Assembly: GCA_023391535.1 (NCBI GenBank)
Contig: JAEWAU010000051.1
Span: forward strand, 1 to 33,071
From: Bacillota bacterium
GTDB lineage: Bacteria > Bacillota > Clostridia > Oscillospirales > Ethanoligenentaceae
Length of the DNA stretch: 33,071 nt
Direction: 5' to 3'
Position numbers and translations under genes: made by a program. A model generated the notes under the pieces. The model was not told where the DNA came from, made no database searches, and saw only the letters and a program-made list of their open reading frames with translations. This document shows, piece by piece, positions 7,550 to 15,700 of the stretch (position 1 is the first letter of the stretch; the number at the start of each line of letters is the position of its first letter).

Positions 7550-8017
7550 TTATTCACTTTCCCTGCCCGCGCCTGCCCGCCTGGCCGGCACAGCGCCGGC
7601 AAACAGCCCGATATCCTCCTCAAAACGGTAGAATTCGGAGGAAACCTCGGCGTTTTCCGTTATTTTAACCGCGGCCGTATCCGTTACGGCGATCAGCTGG
7701 TGCCAGATGCCTTTATAAAGGCACACCGGCTTATCCAGAAGAAACGCCGCGTAGCTGCCCGGGGCGGAACACGGAGCCACCAGCAGCAAAGTGACCCCTT
7801 CCAACGGTTCGAGAGTTTCCATCGAGCCGGGGTGCTTTTCCAGAACCCGGGCGCTCTTTTCGGAATAGCGGTATACCGCGACGCGCCAGGGGCTTTCCGT
7901 TTCGGTAACAATGCGCTCGAACTGTTCCGTACAGCCGGGTGAAAATTCAATCACTCTGCCGTAAGGTTCAAAACGCCCGCGCGTGATGGTTTCCACCGGC
8001 TTCGCCGTGCTTTCCAT
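7550..8017 (-). CDS. AllA-like cupin (ureidoglycolate lyase family)
   Basis: A 155-residue cytoplasmic protein of the ureidoglycolate lyase (AllA) fold. Family landmarks are in order: FEPYGRVIEF near the N-terminus, EKHPGSMETLEPL in the middle (AllA has an equivalent ERHP-GTQAFIP stretch), then LYKGIWHQLIAV toward the end. In AllA this fold splits ureidoglycolate during allantoin use, but no purine-catabolic gene is nearby. Here it is the last gene of a glycoside uptake operon, so the substrate may be a sugar acid or related compound; that is inference. ATG 8017 was preferred to GTG 8026 because GGGAG sits 8 bp before it. Confidence 0.7.
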   Translation of the reverse strand: MESTAKPVETITRGRFEPYGRVIEFSPGCTEQFERIVTETESPWRVAVYRYSEKSARVLEKHPGSMETLEPLEGVTLLLVAPCSAPGSYAAFLLDKPVCLYKGIWHQLIAVTDTAAVKITENAEVSSEFYRFEEDIGLFAGAVPARRAGAGRESE

Positions 8018-8082
8018 CGCTTTCACTCCCTGCTTTCATTATATTGATTGCGGCGTTCGCTTTTTCTGCGCACATGGCCGCT

Positions 8083-10263
8083 TCAGCCCTCCCTGTATTC
8101 GAACCGTACGGTGATGCTGCAGAGCTTCCGTTCAAATTCTACGTCCAGCCGCAGCAGCTCGCCCTGCTGCCGCGAAACGATACTGCCCCCGTCGGCTGCA
8201 GTTTCGCGGAAGGCGAAATTGTGCGTGACATGGATATAGTAGCTTTCGGAGGTTCCGGGCACGCCCTCCAGCGAAAGCTCCAGCAGATTGTCGTGAAACA
8301 GGTTTCGTTTTACGCTCACCGCATCCATGGAAACATGGCGGCTCGAGGCGATGAGCTGCGGAATCTCCATGCGCCGGTGGAGCGCCACGATCTGGCATTG
8401 GCCGATTTCAAGGCTGCCGCAGGGAATTTCCCCCTTCACCGTGCCGAGAAAGCATTGCTTCCAGAAATCGAACGCCAGATACTCGCTCTCTTCGTCAAGG
8501 CCGAGTGAGGAAAGCGGAACACGGCAGGCCCGGAGCGGCATGGTTGCAAAACGCCCCATCACGCACCAGCGGCGGTCCAGATGGTCGATGTGGAACGCCC
8601 ACAGGGAGGAAAAGGGATGATCGTCCTCCATGGTTGGAAAAACGCCCGCCATGTCGAGCGCGTCCTTGAGCGAAACATCCTCCGCCTGAACGGGGGTATC
8701 GTGGGACTGTACGGCAAAACCGTGCAGCTTCGTCCACGTGTAAGCGGGGTAGGAGAGATTGAGCGGCCCGGTTTCCGCCGTCCGCGTGGTAAGCGTCGGC
8801 AGAGTTTTGTGCAGGATATCGAGCTTTTCACTTGTGTACGCGCTTTCTACATCGCTGAGCATGCAGAGCTCGCCGGAAAGCGAGATGAGCGACAGGATGC
8901 TTTTTGCCCACTCCGGTTTTGTGCGTACGCAGACGTGGTCCGGGTCCGCCAGAAACAGGATGCGCTGGGTGTGAAACCACCGCGCGGATTCGAACAGCTG
9001 CATGCGGATGCCCGCCCACGTGGGGTTTGCGTCCATCGCGATACGGCAGGCGTCCACCAGGCCCACCACCTCGTGCATTTCGCCCCAGCTTGCGAGGTAG
9101 AAGATATCGTCGCCCAGACCCTCCCGCGTGGCCTGCATGTACGCGCGGAACCTCCGTTCCGCCTTCTCATTGCTCATCATTCCGAGGCGCACGGCTTCGT
9201 GTAGCCCATCGAACAAAAGGTGGCGGATGGCGTCGATTTTGACATAACGGTACCCCAAACGGCGGTACTGTTCAAAAATCGGCTTTACCTGTTTTTCGAG
9301 CGTGCCGGGCGTGCAGCTGTACACATAATCGATCCATACGCCGTTGAGAGGCGCGCCGTCGTGCCAGAGGACGCTGTCCTCATGATAAAGCGGAAACTCC
9401 TTGTTCGTGATGTTGGCGTTTGTCCAGATGGCGGGGAGAAAGCCGTATTTTTCCACGGTTTTCACGATGCTCCGGTGCCCGCCGGGAAACTTTTTCTCAT
9501 CCGTGGCGCACCAGCCGTCCGCCATGCAGCTCTTTGCGTCGTAGGGCAGCGGCATCTGCTGGTAGCCGTCGTCCACCTGGATGTAGCGCAGGCCGTAATC
9601 CTTGAGCGTGCGGGCGAGAAAACGGCTGATCCCTTCGATCTTGCCGATATCGATATCGCGCCGGTACGCTTCCCAGGAGCACCAGCCCGCCACGGCCTCC
9701 TGCTTCGGCTTCCGCACCCACGGCTTGTGGTATTTGTACCCCAGGTGCCGGTTGTAATACTGCATGCGCAGGTTGAGAAAGAACGGCTTTTCACTCAGCT
9801 CCACCGCGATGCGCGCCACGCTTTTCCCATCGGCGCCGCGCTCCATCCTGCCCGTAAGCCAACGCCAGCCGCACCCGGAAAAATCGATCAAAAGATCCTG
9901 ATCGACGTCGTACAGCCCGCCGACGCCGTGGATGAGCGGCCGGCCCTCCTGCGCCAGAATCGCCTCGTTCCCGCCCGCACGGCGCGGCCGCATGCAAACG
10001 GCGTCCCCGCTGAGGGTGAAGGTCACCTCCGCGGCAATCGGCCTTTCCGTTGCAACGTAGATCTGCTGGATATACTGGACGCTCTGCATGGACCCGTCGG
10101 AGCCGTGCCGGAAGCCCAGTTCCTGCGCGCCCGGAACATGGATTCGGATCACCTCGACGCCGTTGTATTCGTAGGAAAGAACCTCGCTCGCTTCGTCCCA
10201 GTTGTGCACGGCGAACGCGAGCGGCGGCTCCGGAAGCGCGCCGTGAATGGATTTCCCGTTCAT
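8083..10263 (-). CDS. Cytoplasmic glycosidase, GH36/clan GH-D-like (alpha-galactosidase type)
   Basis: A 726-residue protein without signal peptide, related to alpha-galactosidase and raffinose-synthase-like enzymes of clan GH-D. An N-terminal beta-rich region precedes a TIM barrel. YVQVDDGYQ-like (YIQVDDGYQ) and RYVKIDAIRH motifs mark barrel strands. Asp344 in KIDA is the likely nucleophile and Asp411 in CRIAMDANPTW the likely acid/base. It should release alpha-linked galactose or a related sugar from oligosaccharides imported by the ABC transporter encoded just before it. ATG 10263 follows AGAGGG with 6-bp spacing; the open frame upstream is non-coding and holds a hairpin. Exact linkage specificity cannot be read from sequence. 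Confidence 0.8.
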   Translation of the reverse strand: MNGKSIHGALPEPPLAFAVHNWDEASEVLSYEYNGVEVIRIHVPGAQELGFRHGSDGSMQSVQYIQQIYVATERPIAAEVTFTLSGDAVCMRPRRAGGNEAILAQEGRPLIHGVGGLYDVDQDLLIDFSGCGWRWLTGRMERGADGKSVARIAVELSEKPFFLNLRMQYYNRHLGYKYHKPWVRKPKQEAVAGWCSWEAYRRDIDIGKIEGISRFLARTLKDYGLRYIQVDDGYQQMPLPYDAKSCMADGWCATDEKKFPGGHRSIVKTVEKYGFLPAIWTNANITNKEFPLYHEDSVLWHDGAPLNGVWIDYVYSCTPGTLEKQVKPIFEQYRRLGYRYVKIDAIRHLLFDGLHEAVRLGMMSNEKAERRFRAYMQATREGLGDDIFYLASWGEMHEVVGLVDACRIAMDANPTWAGIRMQLFESARWFHTQRILFLADPDHVCVRTKPEWAKSILSLISLSGELCMLSDVESAYTSEKLDILHKTLPTLTTRTAETGPLNLSYPAYTWTKLHGFAVQSHDTPVQAEDVSLKDALDMAGVFPTMEDDHPFSSLWAFHIDHLDRRWCVMGRFATMPLRACRVPLSSLGLDEESEYLAFDFWKQCFLGTVKGEIPCGSLEIGQCQIVALHRRMEIPQLIASSRHVSMDAVSVKRNLFHDNLLELSLEGVPGTSESYYIHVTHNFAFRETAADGGSIVSRQQGELLRLDVEFERKLCSITVRFEYREG

Positions 10264-10307
10264 ATGGAACCCTCTTTTCGCTTGCAAAAGCATTTTTCGG
10301 CAGAAGT

Positions 10308-10348
10308 AAGCAGGGCAATGCGAACGCCCGCGCGGCATTGCCCTGCTT
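10308..10348 (-). other. Intercistronic hairpin between permease and glycosidase genes
   Basis: Perfect 14-bp inverted repeat AAGCAGGGCAATGC (10308-10321 and 10335-10348) around a 13-nt loop, with no proper T tract. It is probably an mRNA stability or processing element that sets different levels for the transporter and the glycosidase. Confidence 0.6.
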
Positions 10349-10373
10349 ATTGCGCACAACGCGGCGGTACGTT

Positions 10374-11186
10374 TTATTTGATCGCGCTGTCCACCGCGCC
10401 CTGAATGAAGTATTTCTGAAGAACAAGGAAGAGCACGATAACCGGCAGCACGCCAAGGAGAGCGGAGGCGGCGGCCGCATACACGTTGCTCGAGACCTGC
10501 GCGAAAAAGCTGGCGACGGCAAGCGTTACGCTTGTGATGTTCGGCTTTTGCAGCATATAAAGCGAAAACTGGTAATCGTTCCAGCAGTTGACGCCTGTGA
10601 GAATGACCACGGACGCCGTAACGGGCTTGAGCTGCGGCAGAATGATGCTGAAAAAGGTGCGCAGCGGCCCGCAGCCGTCGATGGCGGCCGCTTCATCGAG
10701 CGCCGTGGGGATGGAGGCGATGAAGTTGGAAAAAATGAAAATGCTCATGGAAAGGTTGAAGGTGACAAGCAGCAGAATGATGCCCCAGAAGGTGCTGATG
10801 CCGTGGAGCTGCTTCATGATGGAATAGATCGGCACCAGAATGCTGAGGGGCGGCACCATCATGACGCCGAGGACGAAGCCGTTCACAACCGTATTGAGCC
10901 GGCTTCTGTTCCGGGCCAGCGGATACGCGGCCGTGGCTCCGAGCAGCACGATGAGCGCGATGCTGCAGGCCGTGATGACGGCGCTGTCCGTAATGCCGCG
11001 CTGGATATGCCCCTCCGTGAGCGCATACTGGAAATTCCCCAGATAAAAATAGTTCGGTACCAGCCAGCGGGAGCTTGCGTCCGTCGATTTTTTGAGCGCC
11101 GTGGTCAGCAGAATATAGAGCGGGGAAAGATAGACGGCGGTGATCACAAGCCCGATCGGCAGGCGCCACCAGTTGCTTTTCTTCAT
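10374..11186 (-). CDS. Carbohydrate ABC transporter permease, MalG/MsmG-like
   Basis: A 270-residue membrane protein with six predicted segments and the EAA loop of binding-protein-dependent permeases (EAAAIDGCGPLRTFFSIILP, near residue 175). This loop docks the ATPase. It belongs to the CUT1 family of oligosaccharide importers. The start overlaps the stop of the partner permease gene by 4 bp (ATGA), so the two are translationally coupled and form the heterodimeric channel. No ATPase gene is in the operon; a shared MsmK/MsmX-type ATPase encoded elsewhere is the usual arrangement in Firmicutes. Confidence 0.92.
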   Translation of the reverse strand: MKKSNWWRLPIGLVITAVYLSPLYILLTTALKKSTDASSRWLVPNYFYLGNFQYALTEGHIQRGITDSAVITACSIALIVLLGATAAYPLARNRSRLNTVVNGFVLGVMMVPPLSILVPIYSIMKQLHGISTFWGIILLLVTFNLSMSIFIFSNFIASIPTALDEAAAIDGCGPLRTFFSIILPQLKPVTASVVILTGVNCWNDYQFSLYMLQKPNITSVTLAVASFFAQVSSNVYAAAASALLGVLPVIVLFLVLQKYFIQGAVDSAIK

Positions 11187-12160
11187 CCGAAATCCACCTC
11201 TTTTTTACGGAAGAACGCCATGGCGATATTGCTCACTCCCATAATGAACAGGAACGTCACAATGCCGATGGCCGCGGAGTAGCCCGCGTTGTTTCCGTTG
11301 AAATACTCGTAGGTGAGGTAGGTGGACAGCGATGAGGTTCCCATGCTGACGCTCCCCGAGCCTGTGAGGGCCTGAATGATATCGAAAAGCTTCAGGCCGC
11401 CGATCAGATTGATAATGACGGAGGATGTGATAGCCGGCAGCAGAAGAGGCAGCGTGATGTACCGGAATTCCGCCGCCGGGCGGATGCCGTCGATTGCCGC
11501 GGCTTCGTGATACATCACCGGAATGTTCTGGAGCCCGGCAAGGTAGATGATCATGGCGATGCCGAGATACTGCAGGGAATTCACGGCTGTAATGATGCCC
11601 ACGGCCCGTGAACCGGAAGCGAGCCAGTCCACCGGCTGCATTCCGAATAAATGGATGAGGTCGTTGAGCGCGCCGCCGGAATACTGCAGGAAGAAGAACA
11701 TGGCGTACCCCATAATCAGCGGAGCGATCATCACAGGCAGGTAAATCACCGTCCGCAGGAGGGTGCGGCCCCGGAATTTGGTGTTGAGAAACAGCGCGAA
11801 CGCAAGCCCGATGATGTTCTGGAACAGCGTGCTGCCAAAACCATAAATGACGGTGTTCAGAAAGGAAATTCCGATATTCGGATCGTGCGCCAGGAAAACG
11901 TAGTTTTTGAACCCGATGTACTTATACCCCGGCAGGTACCCGTTCCAGTTTGTGAAGGAAATGCGGATGCCGTTGAAAAACGGAAAGATGATGAACAGCA
12001 GAAACAGGAGCAGGGCCGGTATATAGTAGATATTGATGATGGATTTGCGAAGAGCAAAGGGCTTTTTCAACACGGCCCCCTTCTTATTTTCCGGCAGCCC
12101 GCCGGCGGGCGCCTCGGCTGCCGGCGGCGGATACGCGGAAGCCTGGAGATTACTTGACAT
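11183..12160 (-). CDS. Carbohydrate ABC transporter permease, MalF/MsmF-like
   Basis: A 325-residue inner-membrane permease of the CUT1 family with a polar, proline/alanine-rich N-terminal tail of about 35 residues before the first membrane segment (YYIPALLLFLLFIIFPFF). The EAA loop is visible as HEAAAIDGIRPAAEFRYITL. ATG 12160 was chosen because AAGGAG lies 10 bp upstream; the frame is open 32 codons further, but that part looks like intergenic DNA with hairpins. It follows the binding-protein gene by 237 bp and overlaps the second permease gene by 4 bp. Confidence 0.92.
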   Translation of the reverse strand: MSSNLQASAYPPPAAEAPAGGLPENKKGAVLKKPFALRKSIINIYYIPALLLFLLFIIFPFFNGIRISFTNWNGYLPGYKYIGFKNYVFLAHDPNIGISFLNTVIYGFGSTLFQNIIGLAFALFLNTKFRGRTLLRTVIYLPVMIAPLIMGYAMFFFLQYSGGALNDLIHLFGMQPVDWLASGSRAVGIITAVNSLQYLGIAMIIYLAGLQNIPVMYHEAAAIDGIRPAAEFRYITLPLLLPAITSSVIINLIGGLKLFDIIQALTGSGSVSMGTSSLSTYLTYEYFNGNNAGYSAAIGIVTFLFIMGVSNIAMAFFRKKEVDFG

Positions 12161-12270
12161 AGTGAAAAGACTCCTTGATGGGAAGCACTGCCTGCCAGAT
12201 TTCTGGGCCGGGCGGGAAGCTGTGCGTCCGGAAGATGATGGAATACGAATCTCCAATACAATCAGGAATG

Positions 12271-12314
12271 AAAACCCGCATGAAGCCCCGGGAAGAGCCG
12301 TTGCTTCGGGTTTT
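12271..12314. other. Inverted repeat in the binding protein-permease gap
   Basis: AAAACCCG (12271-12278) pairs with CGGGTTTT (12307-12314), and the inner sequences GAAGC and GCTTC can also pair. It has a short T4 on either strand. It may be a weak terminator or a processing element; the role is uncertain. Confidence 0.35.
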
Positions 12315-12347
12315 ATCCGCTCAATGATTAAAAATTCGTAAAGGAAA

Positions 12348-12386
12348 ACGGGCAGCGAGGCCGGCTGTTCCGCCCCCGCTGCCCGT
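12348..12386 (-). terminator. Hairpin with short T-rich tail after the binding-protein gene
   Basis: ACGGGCAGCG pairs with CGCTGCCCGT around an 18-19-nt GC-rich loop. On the minus strand the stem is followed by TTTTCCTTT. It lies 11 bp past the binding-protein stop. Partial termination here would give more binding protein than permease, as is common in sugar ABC operons. Confidence 0.6.
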
Positions 12387-12397
12387 CCCCTGTTCTG

Positions 12398-13690
12398 TTA
12401 CTGGGCGAGTTTGGACTTGTAGCTCTTTTCGAGATAAGTGATCTGATCGGAAACCGGTTTTCCGCCGAGCACATTTGCGCCCGTCAGGCACCAGTCATCC
12501 CACATGCCGTTGGGCAGGTACTCTCTGTCGAAATAGGGGTAGGTTTTGCTGGAAGAGTACTTGTCGTAATAGGCCTGCGTGGTGCCGAGATCCGCTTTCA
12601 CATTGCTCAGGCCGGGCAGCATGCCGTTTACGGTGGCAAGCTTGCTCATAACGGCGGGCGTTGCGAGATAATCCAGGAACTTGAACGCTTCGGCGGAATA
12701 CTTGGTATCCTTCCACACGCCTACGGCAAGATGTTCGCCGGAAATCAGCGTGGGCGTATCACCGCTGTAATAGGCCGGAATAGGCATGAACCCGATATCC
12801 GCCTTGCTGTTGGCCTTTTTCGCATCGGAAATGGCGTAGTTCCCGAACATTTCGAACGCGACCTTGCCCTGCCCGAGCTGGGCGGTGATGGTGTTGTAAT
12901 CCGAAGTCAGGACATCCTTGTTGAAATAGCCGTCCTTCTGCCATGTCTGGAGCATGGTGAGAATCGTGCCCCATTTGTTCCAATCGAACGTGTGGTTTGC
13001 AAGAGATGCTTTTTCGTTTTGCGTGGAACTGGTGACATAGATGGAAGGTGCGACCCAGTCAAAGAACTGCCCCACCGTCCAGGTATCCTTATACCCCATG
13101 GCGACCGGCGTGATGTTGTGCGCTTTAATGGTTTTGCAGGCCGCTGCGAACGCGTCCCATGTTGTGAGCGAATCCACATTGACCCCGCACTGCTTGAGCA
13201 CGTCGGCGTTGTAGACGATGCCGGCCAGATCCTGATCGACGGGGAGAACGAAGACGTTTCCCTTCGCGTCGGAGATCTGGGGCTTAATCAGATTGGAAAT
13301 CTGCGAATACCAGCCCTGATCGTTCACCGTTTTGAGAAACGGGCTGTACCGGGCTACGGACCAGCCGTGCGTCGTCCAGAGATCGGGAAGATCGCCGGAA
13401 GCCATCTTCGTTTTCATCAGCGATTCATAGTTGCTGCCTGGGGCGGAGTATTCGATTTTGATCCCTGATGAGGCGGTGAAATCCTTGCAGGCTTGCTCAA
13501 GGGCGGTGCTGGATTCCCCTGTCATATTGGAGTAGAAGGATAACGTGACATCGCTTTTGGAGGAAGTGGAAGCCGTGGAGCTGCTGGAGGAGGGAGCCGA
13601 GGCCTTGGAACTGCTTTTGTTGCTCGAACAGCCGGCAAGCGTGGCTGTGAGCATCGCAGCGGAAAGAAACAGACACAACGATTTTTTCAT
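12398..13690 (-). CDS. Sugar ABC transporter substrate-binding lipoprotein
   Basis: A 430-residue extracellular solute-binding protein (family 1, MsmE-like). The N-terminus is a lipoprotein signal ending in the lipobox LAGC (Cys21), followed by a Ser/Ala/Thr-rich linker of about 25 residues and then the bilobed binding domain beginning VTLSFYSNMTGES. It should capture an oligosaccharide at the cell surface and deliver it to the two permeases downstream. AAGGAGGT precedes the ATG. It is first in the operon, and its promoter lies in the 190-bp divergent region shared with the sensor kinase gene. Confidence 0.92.
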   Translation of the reverse strand: MKKSLCLFLSAAMLTATLAGCSSNKSSSKASAPSSSSSTASTSSKSDVTLSFYSNMTGESSTALEQACKDFTASSGIKIEYSAPGSNYESLMKTKMASGDLPDLWTTHGWSVARYSPFLKTVNDQGWYSQISNLIKPQISDAKGNVFVLPVDQDLAGIVYNADVLKQCGVNVDSLTTWDAFAAACKTIKAHNITPVAMGYKDTWTVGQFFDWVAPSIYVTSSTQNEKASLANHTFDWNKWGTILTMLQTWQKDGYFNKDVLTSDYNTITAQLGQGKVAFEMFGNYAISDAKKANSKADIGFMPIPAYYSGDTPTLISGEHLAVGVWKDTKYSAEAFKFLDYLATPAVMSKLATVNGMLPGLSNVKADLGTTQAYYDKYSSSKTYPYFDREYLPNGMWDDWCLTGANVLGGKPVSDQITYLEKSYKSKLAQ

Positions 13691-13724
13691 GAAAAGAAAC
13701 CTCCTTTTGTTAATCGGTAGCTTC

Positions 13725-13791
13725 AGTATAATGCCGTGCGGCCGAAAACGGTATGCTGCGATTCTACAATCGGTGTGTCTGATTCTACAAT
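13725..13791 (-). promoter_or_regulatory. Promoter and candidate response-regulator operator of the transporter operon
   Basis: The minus strand has two direct copies of ATTGTAGAATC (13791-13781 and 13770-13760) whose GTAGA cores are 21 bp apart, two helical turns. They are followed by GCAG and, exactly 25 bp later, the -10 box TATACT (13730-13725). No good -35 box exists, which suggests an activator-dependent promoter. The same arrangement with the same 25-bp spacing occurs before the secreted hydrolase gene (17340-17405). AraC-type response regulators commonly bind paired direct repeats. Confidence 0.7.
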
Positions 13792-13837
13792 GTTCATATA
13801 AATTTATTTGAAATATGTACTTGTTTTATCTGTTATA

Positions 13838-13843
13838 GTATAA
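13838..13843 (+). promoter_or_regulatory. -10 box of the sensor kinase-regulator transcript
   Basis: A consensus TATAAT preceded by TAG lies about 38 bp before the kinase ATG. The only -35 candidate at 17 bp is weak (TGTACT). Confidence 0.5.
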
Positions 13844-13880
13844 TGTGCAAGAACGCCAACTCTCAACAAAGGATCTGCCT

Positions 13881-15644
13881 ATGAAACGAAAATCCTCCAT
13901 ACGGGTCATGCTCCTGTTCAGCTTCGTTTTCTGCATATTCATTCCGTTCACCGTTTTGTCCGCGGCCATGTCGTTCTACTTTGCCAACGTTTTTCAGAAA
14001 AAGGACAAACAGTCGTTTTCGAACACGCTTTACGCAACGTCGAAAAGCATCCGGGTTTACCTCGACGACCTCAACGATCTTTCCCTGACGCCCTACTTCT
14101 ATTCCGACATCATGGACAATATGGAGGCGATCAACAACGGAGACTATTTTTCCGACCAGTGGTCCCAGTCCGAAATCAACCAGTATTACATGCAGGATTG
14201 GTCGGAAATTTTAAATACGTCGCGAAACGATATCTCAAACGTCGTGTTCATTCCCATTCACAATCCCGGAGACGCCGCCTTTGTGGTGCAGCACAACACC
14301 GGAACGCTGGATGTTCTGCGGGGCAGAAAGTGGAACAGCCAGACGTGGTTTACCGAAGCGGAAAAGCAGGACGGAAAGCTGTGGTATTCGGCGACGGGCC
14401 AGCAAGCCAGCCTGATTCCAAACAAAGCGAATTTTATTTCGGACGATTCGTCGATCTTCTCCGTTTCCCGCCTGATCCGCGATATCAACACGCGGCAGAT
14501 GATCGGCGTTCTGCGCATCGACGCCTCCGATTCTTCCGTGAAAAACATCTTCGAAAATATCCAAACGACGCCGAACTCGCTGCTGCTCCTCCTCGACCAA
14601 AGCCATGAGGTCGTTTACGGCACCAAACCCGTGAGCCAAAGCGTTTTGGATCAGCTCAAAAAGGACAAGAAAAGCATCCGCGTCGGCGGAGACGTCTATT
14701 CCGTTATCTATCAGCCGGTGCCGGACGCCGATTGGGAGCTCATTTATCTCTCGTCCCGGAAGGATACCGACAGCGAGAAAAGGCCGATTTTCCTTATTAC
14801 GGTCGCGATGGGGCTGCTCGTGGTAGCAGGGGCCAGCATTATTTTCATGCTTAACTCGAAGCATATGGTCAAATCGGTGCGGTCCATCACGCGGTTTATC
14901 CGGAAGGTGGAAACCGGAGATCTGTCCGATCATCTGGAACTTGGCGGAGACGACGAATTTACCGTGATCGCCGGTGCCCTCAACCATATGACGGATAAGC
15001 TCAACCTGCATATCAACAATGAATACAAGGCAGTTATCAGCCAGAAAAACGCCGAATACATCGCTTTGCAGACGCAGATCAACCCACATTTCCTCTATAA
15101 CACGCTTTCCGGATTCGTAACGCTCAACCGGCTGGGAAAACGGAGGACGCTGGAGCAATCGATTCTGGAGCTTTCGACGCTTTTCCGCTATACCTGCAGC
15201 AAAAAACCGCTGAGCAATGTGAAGGACGAATTCGGTTTTGTGGAGCAGTATCTGGCGCTCCAGAAGCTGCGGTTCGACGTGAGGCTCAACTATCTGGTGC
15301 TCTACGAACCCGAGGCGGCGGCGGTAACCGTTCCGAAGCTGCTGCTGCAGCCGGTGGTGGAAAACGCCATCATCCACGGAATGGAGCCCTGCGAGGACCC
15401 CATTCTGATCCAGATCTACGGGTTTGTGGCGGAAACCGCGCAAAATGGAAAATTCCTCGTCATACGGATTACCGACAACGGATTGGGATTTGACCTGAAG
15501 AGCGTCAACACGGGAGAGAAAGTGGGGCTGCAGAATATCCGCGAGCGGGTAGAACTGTTCAACCGGGACGCATTTTTCTCCGTCGCGAGCAAACCCGGGG
15601 ATGGAACAGTGTGTACCTTTCTGTTTCCCCTTGGAGCCGGCTGA
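13881..15644 (+). CDS. Sensor histidine kinase, YesM-like
   Basis: A 587-residue membrane sensor kinase. Order: cytoplasmic start, membrane segment 1 (about 8-30), an extracellular sensing domain of roughly 260 residues, membrane segment 2 (about 300-322), HAMP, a His_kinase domain with QTQINPHFLYNT (His403 is the phosphate acceptor), and a C-terminal ATPase domain with a G box (NTGEKVGLQNIRER). This architecture is typical of kinases that sense extracellular sugars or bound binding proteins. ATG 13881 follows AAAGGA; an upstream in-frame GTG at 13845 has no ribosome binding site and overlaps the predicted transcription start. It is co-directional with the response regulator gene 56 bp downstream. 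Confidence 0.92.
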   Translation: MKRKSSIRVMLLFSFVFCIFIPFTVLSAAMSFYFANVFQKKDKQSFSNTLYATSKSIRVYLDDLNDLSLTPYFYSDIMDNMEAINNGDYFSDQWSQSEINQYYMQDWSEILNTSRNDISNVVFIPIHNPGDAAFVVQHNTGTLDVLRGRKWNSQTWFTEAEKQDGKLWYSATGQQASLIPNKANFISDDSSIFSVSRLIRDINTRQMIGVLRIDASDSSVKNIFENIQTTPNSLLLLLDQSHEVVYGTKPVSQSVLDQLKKDKKSIRVGGDVYSVIYQPVPDADWELIYLSSRKDTDSEKRPIFLITVAMGLLVVAGASIIFMLNSKHMVKSVRSITRFIRKVETGDLSDHLELGGDDEFTVIAGALNHMTDKLNLHINNEYKAVISQKNAEYIALQTQINPHFLYNTLSGFVTLNRLGKRRTLEQSILELSTLFRYTCSKKPLSNVKDEFGFVEQYLALQKLRFDVRLNYLVLYEPEAAAVTVPKLLLQPVVENAIIHGMEPCEDPILIQIYGFVAETAQNGKFLVIRITDNGLGFDLKSVNTGEKVGLQNIRERVELFNRDAFFSVASKPGDGTVCTFLFPLGAG

Positions 15645-15700
15645 AAAACTGCGCGTCCCGCCGGCTTCGTTTCTTTGAGAAGGAGGCTTATCCCAAGCGT

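Noticed and set aside
13560..13640. Simple-sequence repeat in the binding-protein gene
   Set aside because: It encodes the Ser/Ala/Thr-rich linker normal after a lipoprotein signal and is not an independent repeat element.
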